This document shows, in pieces, positions 22,601 through 33,524 of a stretch of DNA of 64,000 bases (positions are counted from its first letter, which is position 1; each line of letters opens with the position of its first letter). The notes under the pieces were generated by a model that was not told the DNA's origin, searched no databases, and saw only the letters and a program-made list of their open reading frames with translations. Made by a program: the position numbers and the translations under genes. Source of the DNA: Linnemannia hyalina (Eukaryota > Mortierellomycota > Mortierellomycetes > Mortierellales > Mortierellaceae); the NCBI GenBank assembly GCA_019671135.1, contig JAHRHY010000011.1:806001-870000 (forward strand). Reading direction: 5' to 3'.

Positions 22601-23663
22601 TTTTCTTTATCGAAACAGCGGTGCCATCAAGCAGGGTCGAAGTGAAGTAGATAAAAAAAAAAGGCGACAACGAAAGAAAAAAAAAGGTGTACAAAGATCA
22701 AAAGACAATTGCATGAATAAAAAACGAGATATGTATGCTTGTGCAAGAGTGCGTGCCTGTATCTTTTTTCCCTGTCTTCTTATTTTGCCCTGTGCGCTCC
22801 CAACCAACGGTCAATGATTTGAATGGACCATGGAGATATGTCTGGACAAACTCTTTGGACAAAGACAACAACAACAACAAAAAAAAGAAAAGAGGGGTAA
22901 GAGCAAGTGTACGAGGCGTGCAGAAAAAAGAAGAGCACTTTGTCATACAATTTTCTGTACAAACAAAACAAAAAGTCTCCGAGAAGAAGAAAGAAAGAAA
23001 GAAAGAAAAGAAAAAAAGGGAGATCGATGGAAAGACGAGAGGGGGTGGACCATTGTTTAACCTCATGCTCACCCTTTCTTCTTTTCTCGTTGGCTACCTT
23101 GTTGTCACTCCTGTCATTTCAATCATGTCAGTGTCCAAAGGACAAACAAGTCTCGTCCTTGTACTCGTTTGAAGTACATTGTTTTCATGTCCATCACAAT
23201 TAACACAAAACCCCATTGATAGAGAAAGATGGTGAGCGTTTAGGAGAAAGGGAGGAGGGGAAGGAGGACAAAGCAAAGACGAACCCAAAACGTAAAATAA
23301 GAAAGCATGATTGAGTGATTGACTAGAAGGGCGCATGCAGCTGTGGCGGTGGTGTCGCCTGATATATGAAAGAGGAGAAGGAGGAGTAAGGGAGAAGGAT
23401 CCCTTTTGGAGAAGAAAAGACCTAGGATGTATGTCATGCCCGTGGCCGCCAACTACGCCCAACTTACCAAGTCCGACAAACGTGAGCTCGACGGGGCCAA
23501 GCGCCCTATTAAATTTGGTCTCGGCCTCCTCGACCTGGTACTCAAGCCGACCCAGGGTCTGGATCGCGATCAGTCGCCGGGCATGGAAGTGGAAAGCTGA
23601 TTCGTCTGGTTTTCGAAATGGGGTCTGGCCAGTATAGTAGTAGCCGTCGAGATGGTCGTCCAT
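19625..23663 (-). CDS. APC-superfamily amino-acid permease, cationic amino acid transporter (CAT/SLC7) type
   Basis: Six minus-strand exons: 23663-23468, 21854-21819, 21696-20997, 20891-20657, 20553-20367, 20271-19625; 666 aa. The first exon is separated by a 1,613-nt intron, but it ends in KFNRALGPVELTFVGLG and joins in phase to AVIGTGVFVLMGTAAS, rebuilding the classic first membrane helix of CAT permeases. Twelve or more membrane segments follow, including SFMLGGLVSGIAALSYSEM, SAYTYAYASIGELAAWIIGW and FFAYIGFDSVSTTAQEARDP. The last 170 residues are a hydrophilic, Asp/Ser-rich cytosolic tail. Proton-driven uptake of amino acids across the plasma or vacuolar membrane is expected; substrate is unknown. 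The ATG at 23663 is the first in that exon; the frame stays open upstream without an ATG, so an earlier non-coding or coding exon is possible. Confidence 0.9.
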
Positions 23664-24503
23664 CTGCCAGTGGTCTTTGCGCCACGAGTAGGCGTCGTGT
23701 TCAGAGAACTGTTGGTGGGAGGCCGCGTGGGGAGTCAAGGCGGAAGGAAGACTGGTGCAAGTCGTTGGGAGAGAGGGGAGTGGAAGGGGTTGCGTTGAAG
23801 GAGTGAAGGTGGACCGAAAAAGGGGGGTTGGCAGTGCTTTTTACCAGTTGTGTTATATTCTTGGTTGGTTAGTAGTTAGTTGGTTGGTGTAGTGCGGTGT
23901 GGTGCGGTGTGGTATGGTTGAGTTGAGAGTGGATGACTGACAAACTAGATCGTAAAATAGGAGGGAAGGGAGGGAAGGAGCTAAGAGGATGTCGTAATGG
24001 GAGAGGGATGAAGGATGAGGGATGAGAGAGGGAGGATGGCGAGGAAGAGGAGAAGGGATAGTATAAAGAGAAGGTGGAACGTAGTGGCTGAGCGAAGAGG
24101 ATGAATGAAGAAAGGAAAAGAGGAGGAGGGAGGGACAAGAGGACAGAGGAGAATCGAGAGAGCATACAATTGGGTTTCTGAACACTCCTCGCTGCAGACA
24201 AAAAATTTGCTTTTTTTTGATAATTTGCACTTCAAGGTGTTCAGCTGTCGAGGGGAGCACGGGTCGCCAGATCGGACCCAGTGTCAAATGGATCAACACT
24301 GCATGCACACCGATAACATCTTTTGATCAAAGAAGCTAGGCACTAGTGCAAAGGTACCGACCTGGCGCCCTTACAGATCGCCATCAATGACGTCACATGT
24401 GTATGTGTGCCTCGGCTCTCTGATTATTTCTTTCCTGACCTTCTTTTTGTCTGACATCGAATTCACCATCACTTCGTCTCATTCATTCAGCAACTGCGCA
24501 AAC
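23664..24503. promoter_or_regulatory. Shared upstream region of permease and SDHAF1-like genes
   Basis: 840 bp between divergent start codons. The minus-strand leader of the permease is CT-rich and then CA-rich (about 23850-24060). The rest holds no supported gene. Confidence 0.45.
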
Positions 24504-24867
24504 ATGTCAACGGCTCCAGTTCGTCGCTCGGGATTGCAACGGGACATCCTCAACCTCTACCGCGAGTGCTTCCGTGCCGCAAGACTAAAGCCCGAGGTAT
24601 AAATAAGACAACAAGGCGCCGTCTTTTTTAGACACAGAAGACAGCCATAGATGATACAGATCACGGACGGATCACTAAATCTACCTACTCCTATCCCAAT
24701 ATCCACAGGCGAATAGACCTCACTTCCACGCCTTCATTAGGATGCAGTTCAGGAAGCACTCGGATGTGAAGCAGCGGGACTTTTCGACCATTGAATACCT
24801 CCTCCGGACAGGAAAGAGACAGCTCAAGGTCTTCTCTGCACCCAGTATTGAGGATGTTACCGTTTAA
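24504..24867 (+). CDS. SDHAF1: LYR-motif succinate dehydrogenase assembly factor 1 homologue
   Basis: Two exons, 24504-24596 and 24709-24867, 83 aa. The protein has the LYR motif in LQRDILNLYRECFRAAR, then the family-typical FRMQFRKH-like block (read here as FIRMQFRKHSDVKQRDFS) and IEYLLRTGKRQLKVF. SDHAF1 (yeast Sdh6) is a small mitochondrial matrix protein that helps insert iron-sulphur clusters into the Sdh2 subunit of complex II. Length and motif order match that family better than other LYR proteins. No separate presequence is seen, which is normal for the family. Confidence 0.88.
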
Positions 24868-25171
24868 AAAAAAAACGTAACATCTAGATCGCCATTCCTA
24901 CAACCAGCCCGTCGCCATTTCCGACATTTCGACACGTCGACACCACTGGCGCCTCGCTGGCACAAGGATGCCTGTTGCCACACAGGAACCTGTCCAGTAG
25001 GTTGCCGCACAACCCCCCGCAGAAACCCGGCTCCTCTCAGGACACCGTACCCATAACCATTGTTCTTGCCTCGGAAGTGCACTTGACTTATTAGAAATAA
25101 AATTAGCACCTCGTGACTGCCAATCAGCTCGCTTGTTCAAACACAACACACACGAACACTCTTCACTTTGC
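24868..25171. other. Short intergenic region
   Basis: 304 bp between two tandem plus-strand genes. AATAAA at 25096-25101 could end the SDHAF1 transcript. Nothing else seen. Confidence 0.5.
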
Positions 25172-27782
25172 ATGGGATCAACCACAACCACCATGGACGA
25201 CATGAGCACCACGCCAGCCGACAATATCAACGTCGACACCTCTAGCCAACCACGGAATCGTCCACGTCGGCGGAGCAAACTCCCGAAACAGAAACCAGAC
25301 GCCCTACCTGGCAAGCGCGAACAGTCAAAACGTATCGTCCAAGCCGAAGTGGACAAGGGCTTGAATAGAGCGGACGCAGAGAGCCTGTCGGTGGACGGTG
25401 AGACGGATGGTGAGGGAGATAGCCAGGATAGCATAGCCAATCAGAGGCTGAGGGATTTGGCAAGTTCTTATGACGACATTTTCAATCCTGGTCAGGGCGA
25501 CGACGTGGAGAGTGATCTAGAGTTGGAGCTGGAGCTCACCGCGTTCAGAAAGGAGGAGATTAAACCTCGGTTCAAGTTGGCGCAGGATGGCGTTGTTTGC
25601 TGCTTCTGCGGCGCGGTCACTCCGGACAACATGCAACATTTGACGACTTACCCAGCAATGCACGTTTGCCGCAGCTGCCTCACAAAACAGGAACGTGTAG
25701 CCCTTGCTCCGGTCCGACAAGAGGCTCCGACAGACAACAACATCAACTTCATTCGGATACACGGGGAGCAGCTGAAGAATCTGGAGAGAGATGTGCGACT
25801 CAACCTCTTTGGGTGGATCCCCAAGAAACCTATTGCATCCGAACAGATTGAAGGCCTGATGAAGAGCTCCATTATACCCAACAACACTAACGAGCAGGAT
25901 CTTCAGCGGAGTAAAGCGGTGAACACGGACGAGGAGACATGGGTCGATCAGCCGTGTAGAGGACAGTCGTTAGTTGCTGGCGGAATGAGTTGGACTGCTG
26001 AGGAAAGCAACCTCTTCTTCCAGGGACTACGGAGGTTCGGAAAGCACAACGTCTGGGCGATTCAGGAGTTTATCCATTCGCGATCATTGGCGGAAGTGGT
26101 GACGATGGTTGAGACTATGGAGATGGAAGTGGGTCGGCGCAAGACTCTCGGGCTGAAGACGATTCGACTGAGCGAGATGCCCATGGCGACAGAGGTGGAT
26201 GATCAGGTGATTGCACTTGAGGAGGTGTGTGCGTCTAGGCTGATAGACCTGGAGATGACGACATTCTGGAAACAACATGCCAAATCGCCTGCCGAGTCTA
26301 CCCCAAAGGTCGTGGAAAAATCGCGACTTTTCAACATGCGAACGCTCTCCGATCTCTCCTCTCGTCTTTATATCCAAAACGAAGACGCCGCCATGGAGAG
26401 AGAAGTTGTCTTGAGCCTCTACGACGCTCTCAAGGAATGGCTCACTCCCGTGGTCAAGGAACTGGTCGTGTTGCAGCATGAGCGCCATCGCGTCACCGCC
26501 TTGCTTACGAAGGTATAGTGCTCTGGTCGTATTTGCTTGTGTGTTTTAATGTTCTGGGTTTGTTTCATTCTAAAATCTCCATAATCTTTTTACAATGTAG
26601 GAAGAATGTGTTGACACGCCCAGTATCACGGAGATGGATGTCATCCGTACACTTCAAGCAAGGCAGCTTCCGTTGGACGTCGATGCCTTTTTCAGCACTG
26701 CTCATAACCGGTTACAGTATATGCTCTTTGATGACAGCGCAGTGGTTCCAGAAACGATGTCAAACGGTCCACAGTACACTCCATCGGCTCTGTCGGACTA
26801 CGGGAAACAGTATTATTTGAACGCGACAGCGGATTTGAAGGAGGCGGAGGAAGCGGACTCGGATCAGGACATGGACACATATGACGGTGTGCTTGCGGAG
26901 GAGGCAGAAGACGATATCATGGAGGCGCCTCTCCCAGTTCTTCGCCCTTTACTCGATCCACAGAGTATCAATTCAGGCGGCGAGCTGGCTGCCCAGATTA
27001 ACAAGGAACAAGGACCGTCGCCTCAGCAGTGGAGGTCATTCAGGTCGACACGAGCGCAAGAAGCGCAAGGAAGTTCTGCAGATGTTGCGAGCGATATTGC
27101 AGAAGGACGTCTAACGGTCCAGCTCCAGTCATCTGAAAGCTTACCGACAATGTCCTACGAAACGTGGAGAGAGGATGTGGCGAGACTGGAAGATAGCAGC
27201 CTTACTTTGTTAAGCGCAGTAGGTGCTACCGATAATCGCTTGAACAAACATGCCTTGATCACGAACGTCCAGAGCATGAACAAGACTGAGCGGTCATACG
27301 AACAGCGCCTCTATCTGGAGCCACTCTCGACGATTCCTCCGTCCGCACAGCTGGAAGTGAACAAACTGAAGCGGATAGCTGCACATGTCTCCGCCCTGGA
27401 TTCAGAGTGCAGAGTGCAGTCCAGGTACAAGAACTCGGAGCAGCCTGGATATGGACCGCTACCCAAGAATGCATCACTGCTACTGGACCCAACGCGTGTG
27501 GCGCCAACAACAGGATACGGAGTTGGGAAGCGAGACCGAGGCGGGCTGTGGCAGATGGACAGGTGTGTCGATGACTCGGGATATATCACCGTCTCTGATT
27601 CGGATGACGAGGAGGAGGAGGACCTTGGATGTCAGCGCCAGATGAACGCAGACGCGAACATCGAGAGGGCCTCGCAGGTGCTAGGATGGAAGGATATCTT
27701 TCCTGTTGGCACTGGCAGCAGTATTAGCAGCAAGAGGCAGAAACGAGATTCGGGTCCCATTGACCCTGTCCCTGCATATTAA
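25172..27782 (+). CDS. SANT/Myb-domain protein, probable RNA polymerase I upstream factor Rrn5-like
   Basis: Two exons, 25172-26512 and 26601-27782, 840 aa. An acidic N-terminus is followed by a short zinc-ribbon-like cysteine block (VCCFCGAV...HVCRSCLTK, about residues 136-165) and a SANT domain near 262-310 (MSWTAEESNLFFQGLRRFGK, then IQEFIHSRSLAEVVTMVE). The pattern of a SANT domain followed by helical sequence and an acidic tail resembles Rrn5, a subunit of the upstream activation factor for rDNA transcription. The match is by gestalt; other SANT proteins of chromatin complexes are possible. An acidic run DSDDEEEEDL lies near residue 782. A better-context ATG at 25193 could be the true start. 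Confidence 0.8.
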
Positions 27783-27947
27783 AATCACGTGCCACTTCTC
27801 AATTCATTTATCATACGATCATTTTTCTTCAAAGACGTCACTAAAATGCTCGAAAACCTTGGCCAGGCAGCCTGCCTTGGTACCCGAAAAAGCGAGAGTT
27901 GATGCTTTTTTGCCAATCACCATCACACATCACCCCACCACCACACC

Positions 27948-29191
27948 ATGTTCGCTGTTCGCTCCATCCGCGCCCCTTTGGCTCGCGTCACCCTCCGCGC
28001 TACCCCCGTCGCCCGCTTCTCTGCCCTCTCTGTCCGCTTCGGTGAGTATTCCAACTCACACCACTCTCACCCCTTCGGATCTTTTTTACCGATAAAGAAT
28101 TTTGATATACAAACCCGACAGGGGAGACTCTTTTTACGCCATTGTCTCCCATCGACAACATAAACGACATTATCGACAACAACAACGACCATAGACGATC
28201 TGCCAGCGTACACCCTTTCGACTGAGCGCCATGTCCATGGAAACCCATAGGGACAGCTTATTGTGGGCATAAAAAAAAAAAAAAAAAAAAAAAAGAAGAG
28301 GAACTATATTCCGCCGGAATGGTTGGTTGAATCCGAGCGGCAGGATCCGGAGATCAGTATGCATGATCCACCAGTTGAATATCTGCCCGCTCTACGCCAG
28401 TTCACCAGCAACTTGTTCGGCCTTTGCGAAACACTCATGTCCGACGAAGAATGGGACCTTTCTGGACGTTTTGTGTTCACCAATCATTCGCCACAACAAA
28501 ACCATGCAGATCGCCGGACCAGTCGCGTTCCTTTGGATGACGGGATAATTTTGTGCGCCAATTTGACGCAATTACACCGCGTTTTCTTCCGTGGAACAAA
28601 CCACGCCAACTTTTAAACCTTTCAACTGACCTTTGCTATGCAATCTTCCATCCAATATCTTTATCTAGGTGGTCACCACGAGGTGAAGATCCAGCAGGGA
28701 CCCGGTGCCGCTGCCGGTGCCACTCCCACTGACTTGGACCAGTCCACTGGTTTGGAGCGTGCTGAGATTTTGGGAAAGATGCAGGGCAAGGATATCTTCG
28801 ATCTTGCTCCCTTGGAGGTCCACGTCCGTGGTACCAAGGCCAACCCCACCATCATCCACTCCCGTGATCCCATCCGTTATGTCGGATGCGCTGGTACGTT
28901 ATTGGTGCAGTTGTCGTTGTAGTTGTTGTCAATTGCAGTGCAATGATTTTTTTGTTCGGATGTCTTTTTATATATCTCTAACTTGACATATTCTTTACGC
29001 CCGAATCTCTCCATTCGATGCATAATCCGTAAATTTTAATAGGTGTTCCCGGCGAGACCCACGAGGTTCAGTGGCTCCTCATTGACGAGACCCACGAGTT
29101 TGACCGTTGTGACCAGTGCGGCAACGTCTACAAGTGGACTGCCTATGAGCCCGATGAGAACTTCCCCGGTAACCACGGTCACCACCACTAA
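27948..29191 (+). CDS. COX4: Cytochrome c oxidase subunit 4 (mammalian COX5B family)
   Basis: Three exons, 27948-28041, 28669-28893 and 29043-29191, 155 aa. Nuclear-encoded subunit of respiratory complex IV in the inner mitochondrial membrane. Residues 1-30 form an Arg/Ala-rich presequence without acidic residues. The core has LERAEILGKMQGKDIFD, RDPIRYVGCAG and the zinc-binding end DRCDQCGNVYKW, with a His-rich C-terminus. As in other fungal Cox4 proteins the first zinc half-site shows GC-x-G, not the animal GCxC. Intron 1 is 627 nt, far longer than typical here, and holds an A24 tract followed by a 100-codon open frame. Confidence 0.95.
28271..28294. repeat. A24 homopolymer in COX4 intron 1
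   Basis: Twenty-four consecutive A on the plus strand, inside the long first intron of COX4 and immediately before an open frame. Confidence 0.95.
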
Positions 29192-29718
29192 ACGATACGA
29201 CGCAGGAAAAAGAAACGAGAAAGAAACGTAGAGAGTTTTTTGTCTTCAATATCATAAGCCCATAATCATTACTATGTCACCCGCTGTCTGTGCTTGTGTT
29301 TGTTGTTCGCCCTATCGTATTGTTTATTGTGGCTATCGCTGAACAAAGCTATTGCATGGGAATGGCCTTTCTTGTTTCCTGCACCTGCAATTCTAGCTGA
29401 CAGGTTGCTCCTATGCCTGCAAGAAAATCGGCATTTTCATTCAGGCGACACAATGCACGCCCAACGCTTCGATCGATGAGCAATTCACCCAGAGGCACAC
29501 CCCTGGGGATTTTTATTTTCGTTCGTGTGAGAAAACCAATTGACGCGTTGCGAGTGGTGCGCCAGGAGGAAAAAGTCACACGGTCAGGCACAACTGCCAT
29601 CACTCCTTCCATTCATTCACACCTTTCCTCTTTTTCTTTTACTTTTCTCCTGTTCCTCCCTTTTCTGCTCATTCACTTCTCCATTCCCATCAACCTCTTC
29701 CTGTCCTCTTTCTCGTCC
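29192..29718. other. Intergenic region with CT-rich leader
   Basis: 527 bp. The last 110 bases before 29719 are strongly C/T-rich, the typical leader of genes here. No gene seen. Confidence 0.5.
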
Positions 29719-32700
29719 ATGTTGCGCGCCGTGTCGTCCAGTTCCCTCCGCAAGGTCGCACCGACCACACTCCTTGCCGGGAGACGGTTGACCCTATCCC
29801 TCCTCCCCTCCTCCTTATCCTTTCCTCGCTACCTCTCAACCCTATCGTCCACCCTCCGCTTCTCGGACGAAGTAAAAGCCGCCCTGGAGCAAAAGAAACC
29901 CCTCGTCGCCCTCGAGAGTACCATCATCTCCCATGGCATGCCCTACCCGGCCAACTTTGAAACCGCTATCGCTGTCGAGAAGGTCGTGCGGGATAATGGT
30001 GCCACCCCGGCGACGATAGCTATTCTTGACGGCCAGATCCAGATCGGTCTTTCGCAGGAGCAGATCCGACACCTTGCCAAGATGGGAAGGGAGGCTGTCA
30101 AGGCTTCTAGACGCGACCTTGCTGTTGTCATGGCCAAGGTACGAAGAAGAGGTTTTTTTTTCCTTTCTTGTGTGGGTGACGGCACGAGCTTGAAAGTGAA
30201 CGCTCATGAGTGAATGTCGTACTTACATCCTTGGTGCTTTTTGCTCGCGTAAAACATCTAATAGAAGCAAACGGGAGCTACGACTGTATCTGCAACAATG
30301 CTTCTCGCACATCGCGCTGGGATCTCAGTGTTTGCGACAGGAGGAATCGGTGGTGTGCACCGCGGATACGAAGATAGTAAGCTCCACCTGTCATTGTGTG
30401 TCTAGAATGTCAATTTATCGCGTTGCTTCCAACTCTTGTAACTTTAACACACATTTGTTCGTAATTTCAACAACGCAACAGCTATGGATGCGAGTGCCGA
30501 CCTCACAGAGCTGGGACGTACCCCCGTCGCCGTCGTTTGTGCAGGCGTGAAGTCGATTCTGGATATTGGCAGGACATTGGAGTTCTTGGAGACACAGGGT
30601 GTCACTGTGGCAACTTTCGGGAAGACAACGGACTTTCCTGCCTTCTTCACTCGCACTAGTGGTTTCCAGGTAAGCGTTGCCAATGGGCTCCAGCAAAGAT
30701 CATCAATGTCTCCGACTGGATATATTAACTCACTGACGCCTTTATCGATTTTACTATCACTAGAGCATGCTCAACATTGAGACACCAAAGGAGGCTGCTG
30801 AACTAATTGGTATGCGAACAAGGCACAGCTTTATATGTTTTATCATAACGGGAAAAGACGACCTACGGCCTAATAACTAACAGTGCTCATTTCCATCGAT
30901 TCTATCGCCTCAAGCTGCCAACCACGCCATTGATTTGCAAAGCGGGATTGTTATTAGTGTCCCAATCGCGAAAGAAGACGCCATGGATGATATTTTGGTG
31001 GGAGAAGCCATCAATGTTGCCGTCAAGGAGTCCATGTACGTTTTCTCGTGAACCAGGACGAGGTGCATACTTTGTTACGTTTTGATGCGGAACACATTCA
31101 TACACAACTTGGAACCTGACCTTCTGGACCTTTTTTTTCAATTATTGGGAATAGTGAGCAAGGCATCTTGGGCAAGGAGAGCACACCCTTCTTGCTCAAG
31201 CGGGTTAACGAGCTCACAGGCGGCAACTCTTTGAAGTCAAGTATGTTCTGTTTTGCTGGGCTGGTTTGATATCTTTTTGCGTTTATGTAAAACCACAGCG
31301 ACTAATTACGAGCACACGACTATCTGCTTGTCACCTTCAACTAGACATTGCCCTTGTGAAGCAGAATGCGTCCGTTGCTGCCAAGATTGCGAAGGATCTC
31401 GCTGCCTTGGTAAATATCATGACTAAATATCACTGACCCATTGGTCTGTACCTGAACCTCTTACCAGGCAGCACATTACTCACGAACATTTCTTATTTGT
31501 TATTACTCATAGAATGTTCGACCTCAGTATCGCTCATACTCTACATCGGCTCGTCGCATGAAGCATACTCAGGCTGCGTATGGACCTGTAAGTTAAATTC
31601 CTTCATGAGCTTTATGATATGGTCATGGCAACTTCTCCCGTATGTCTTTCTAAAACGAAGTACAAGGAACTGCAGGCCATGATCCAAGATTTCTCACCAC
31701 AAGATAACAGGGCTTTCGAATAAATTAAGCGACCCTTTTTCTTCCTATTTCGTGTAACGCCAACAGCTTTATTTCTTCTCTTTTTCGTTGCTGTGCGTGC
31801 ACTGTCAATTGGCGAATCAATCATCTGTGTAGGTCATGGTCATTGGCGGCACAGTGGTCGATATCACCTCAACAGCAGCGACGGCAACGGATGTCCTGCA
31901 CAGTTCCTTCCCTGGCACCACGCGTCACACACTCGGTGGCGTTGGAAGAAACGTCGCAGAGGGGATTTCGTTGCTCAATGGTGGCGGTAACGGCAACGAC
32001 CTTGTATATGTCTCGGTCGTGGGCGAGGCTTCGGAGGGAGCGAGTGAGGATATGTTTGGTCCTTGGTTGAAGAACGCGATTGCGCATCGAGGTGGTGATA
32101 ATTCAGAGATCTATACTGTACCTGGAGCTAGGACGGCTACTTATACCGCGATCCATGACGCGTCGGGGAATCTTGTCTCTGCTATTGCGGATATGGAGAT
32201 CTTTGATCTCGTGCCTATCGACAAGGTGGAGTCGCGTTTTTTGGAGTGACGGCAATACCAAACTGATGGTTCATTTCTTGTGCAGTTGTCTGTTAGGCTA
32301 ACACTGGAAGCTGCCTTGTCTCTTTGTTTGTGCTAGGTCGAGAATGCCATCAGAAAGTATAGGCCAAGGACCGTGTGCTTCGATGGCAATTTATCGTCAG
32401 AGTGCATGAAGGCGATTCTCGAAACATGCCGCGGCCAGAATGTTCAAAGTAAGTTCATATGGCACGTCTTTCCGAGGATGTTGTTATAAAAACGTATCGC
32501 TAATTCTAACTTGCAAATTATATCGCCCTGAAAAAAAAAAGCGTTCTTTGAACCCACCTCGGTTGCCAAATGCGCACGACCACTCGACAAATCCCTCCTG
32601 GGACCCTTGAAAGACGGTCTCCTGCGCTTCTCCAGTCCTAACGAATATGAGTTGGCAGCCATGGCTAAACAAGCTCGAGAGCTGATGGGCTATAACAACT

Positions 32701-33329
32701 CCTTGTCCGTCCGGAGTAGTATCGGCGGATACTCTGAGTTCGTCTCGAATGACACGCGCCACGCACTAGAGGATTCTGAGTATGCGGATCTTTTAAGGGA
32801 CGCGACGGATCTTTCGCAGTTCATCCCGACGCTTTTTATCAAGTTGGGAGCAAATGGTGTGTTAGTCTTTCAGCGATCTGAAAGTGGGTTTGTGGCGCAA
32901 GGTGGATCAGGAGAGGAACATCCGGAAGTGACATTAAGATGGAAGATGTTTCCTGCACACAAGGTGGAGTCGATGAGGAGTGTTACAGGAGCAGGGGACA
33001 GGTATTGTTGAAATTGTTGATGCGATTTTTGGCCATGACATTTGAAACCTTTTTCTACTCACTGACCCCTTTGCCCATCCTTCACTTTCGTCTACTATAG
33101 CTTTGTGGCGTCGGTCGTGACGAGTATCCATAATGCGGACAAGATTGTGTCTGATCCTCGCTTGTCACTGAAAGACCCTGTCGTGTTCTGGAAGCTGCTA
33201 GATGGGATTGTTCATGATGGTCAAACGGCTGCGATTCTGACAATGCAGACGCATGAGAGTATCAGTCCTGCTTTGGCACATAGCGCTCAGGCCGAGACCT
33301 TGCGGCGGCTCAAGAACCTCTTGAAGTGA
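29719..33329 (+). CDS. Bifunctional pseudouridine-5'-phosphate glycosidase / pseudouridine kinase (PsuG-PfkB fusion)
   Basis: Twelve phase-consistent exons, 768 aa: 29719-30138, 30265-30376, 30482-30669, 30764-30809, 30915-31035, 31155-31240, 31345-31409, 31513-31587, 31833-32225, 32337-32448, 32542-33001, 33101-33329. The N-terminal PsuG (IndA) domain, about residues 50-345, splits pseudouridine 5'-phosphate to uracil and ribose 5-phosphate: [14 protein letters not shown] with the catalytic Glu, [22 protein letters not shown] (metal Asp) and [12 protein letters not shown] with the likely catalytic Lys. The C-terminal PfkB kinase domain, about 373-768, has [24 protein letters not shown] and VTGAGDSFVAS, and would phosphorylate pseudouridine. 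Both steps of pseudouridine salvage are thus in one chain, as in other eukaryotes. The first 45 residues are basic, Ser/Leu-rich and acid-free, which suggests mitochondrial import. Confidence 0.95.
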
Positions 33330-33432
33330 TAATGATGAGATCCCTATCGCGTTTCTTTGGGTTCATTTATTTTTGTATCTTATTGATTGTGTACAAAGCG
33401 AATTAAACAACCAGAAACAATATTTGGATAAC

Positions 33433-33460
33433 TGTGTGTGTGTGTGTGTGTATGTGTGTG
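33433..33460. repeat. TG dinucleotide microsatellite
   Basis: About fourteen TG units with one TA interruption, in the 195-bp gap between two convergent genes. Confidence 0.9.
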
Positions 33461-33524
33461 CAAAAGTGTCTATTGAAGGATATGAATGTATGAAGCTCTA
33501 TGACGATTCTTTTTTTTTTACTTT

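Noticed and set aside
23664..23738. Upstream extension of the permease first exon
   Set aside because: The frame is open upstream but has no ATG before a stop. The first ATG (23663) has good context, so it was preferred, with uncertainty noted.
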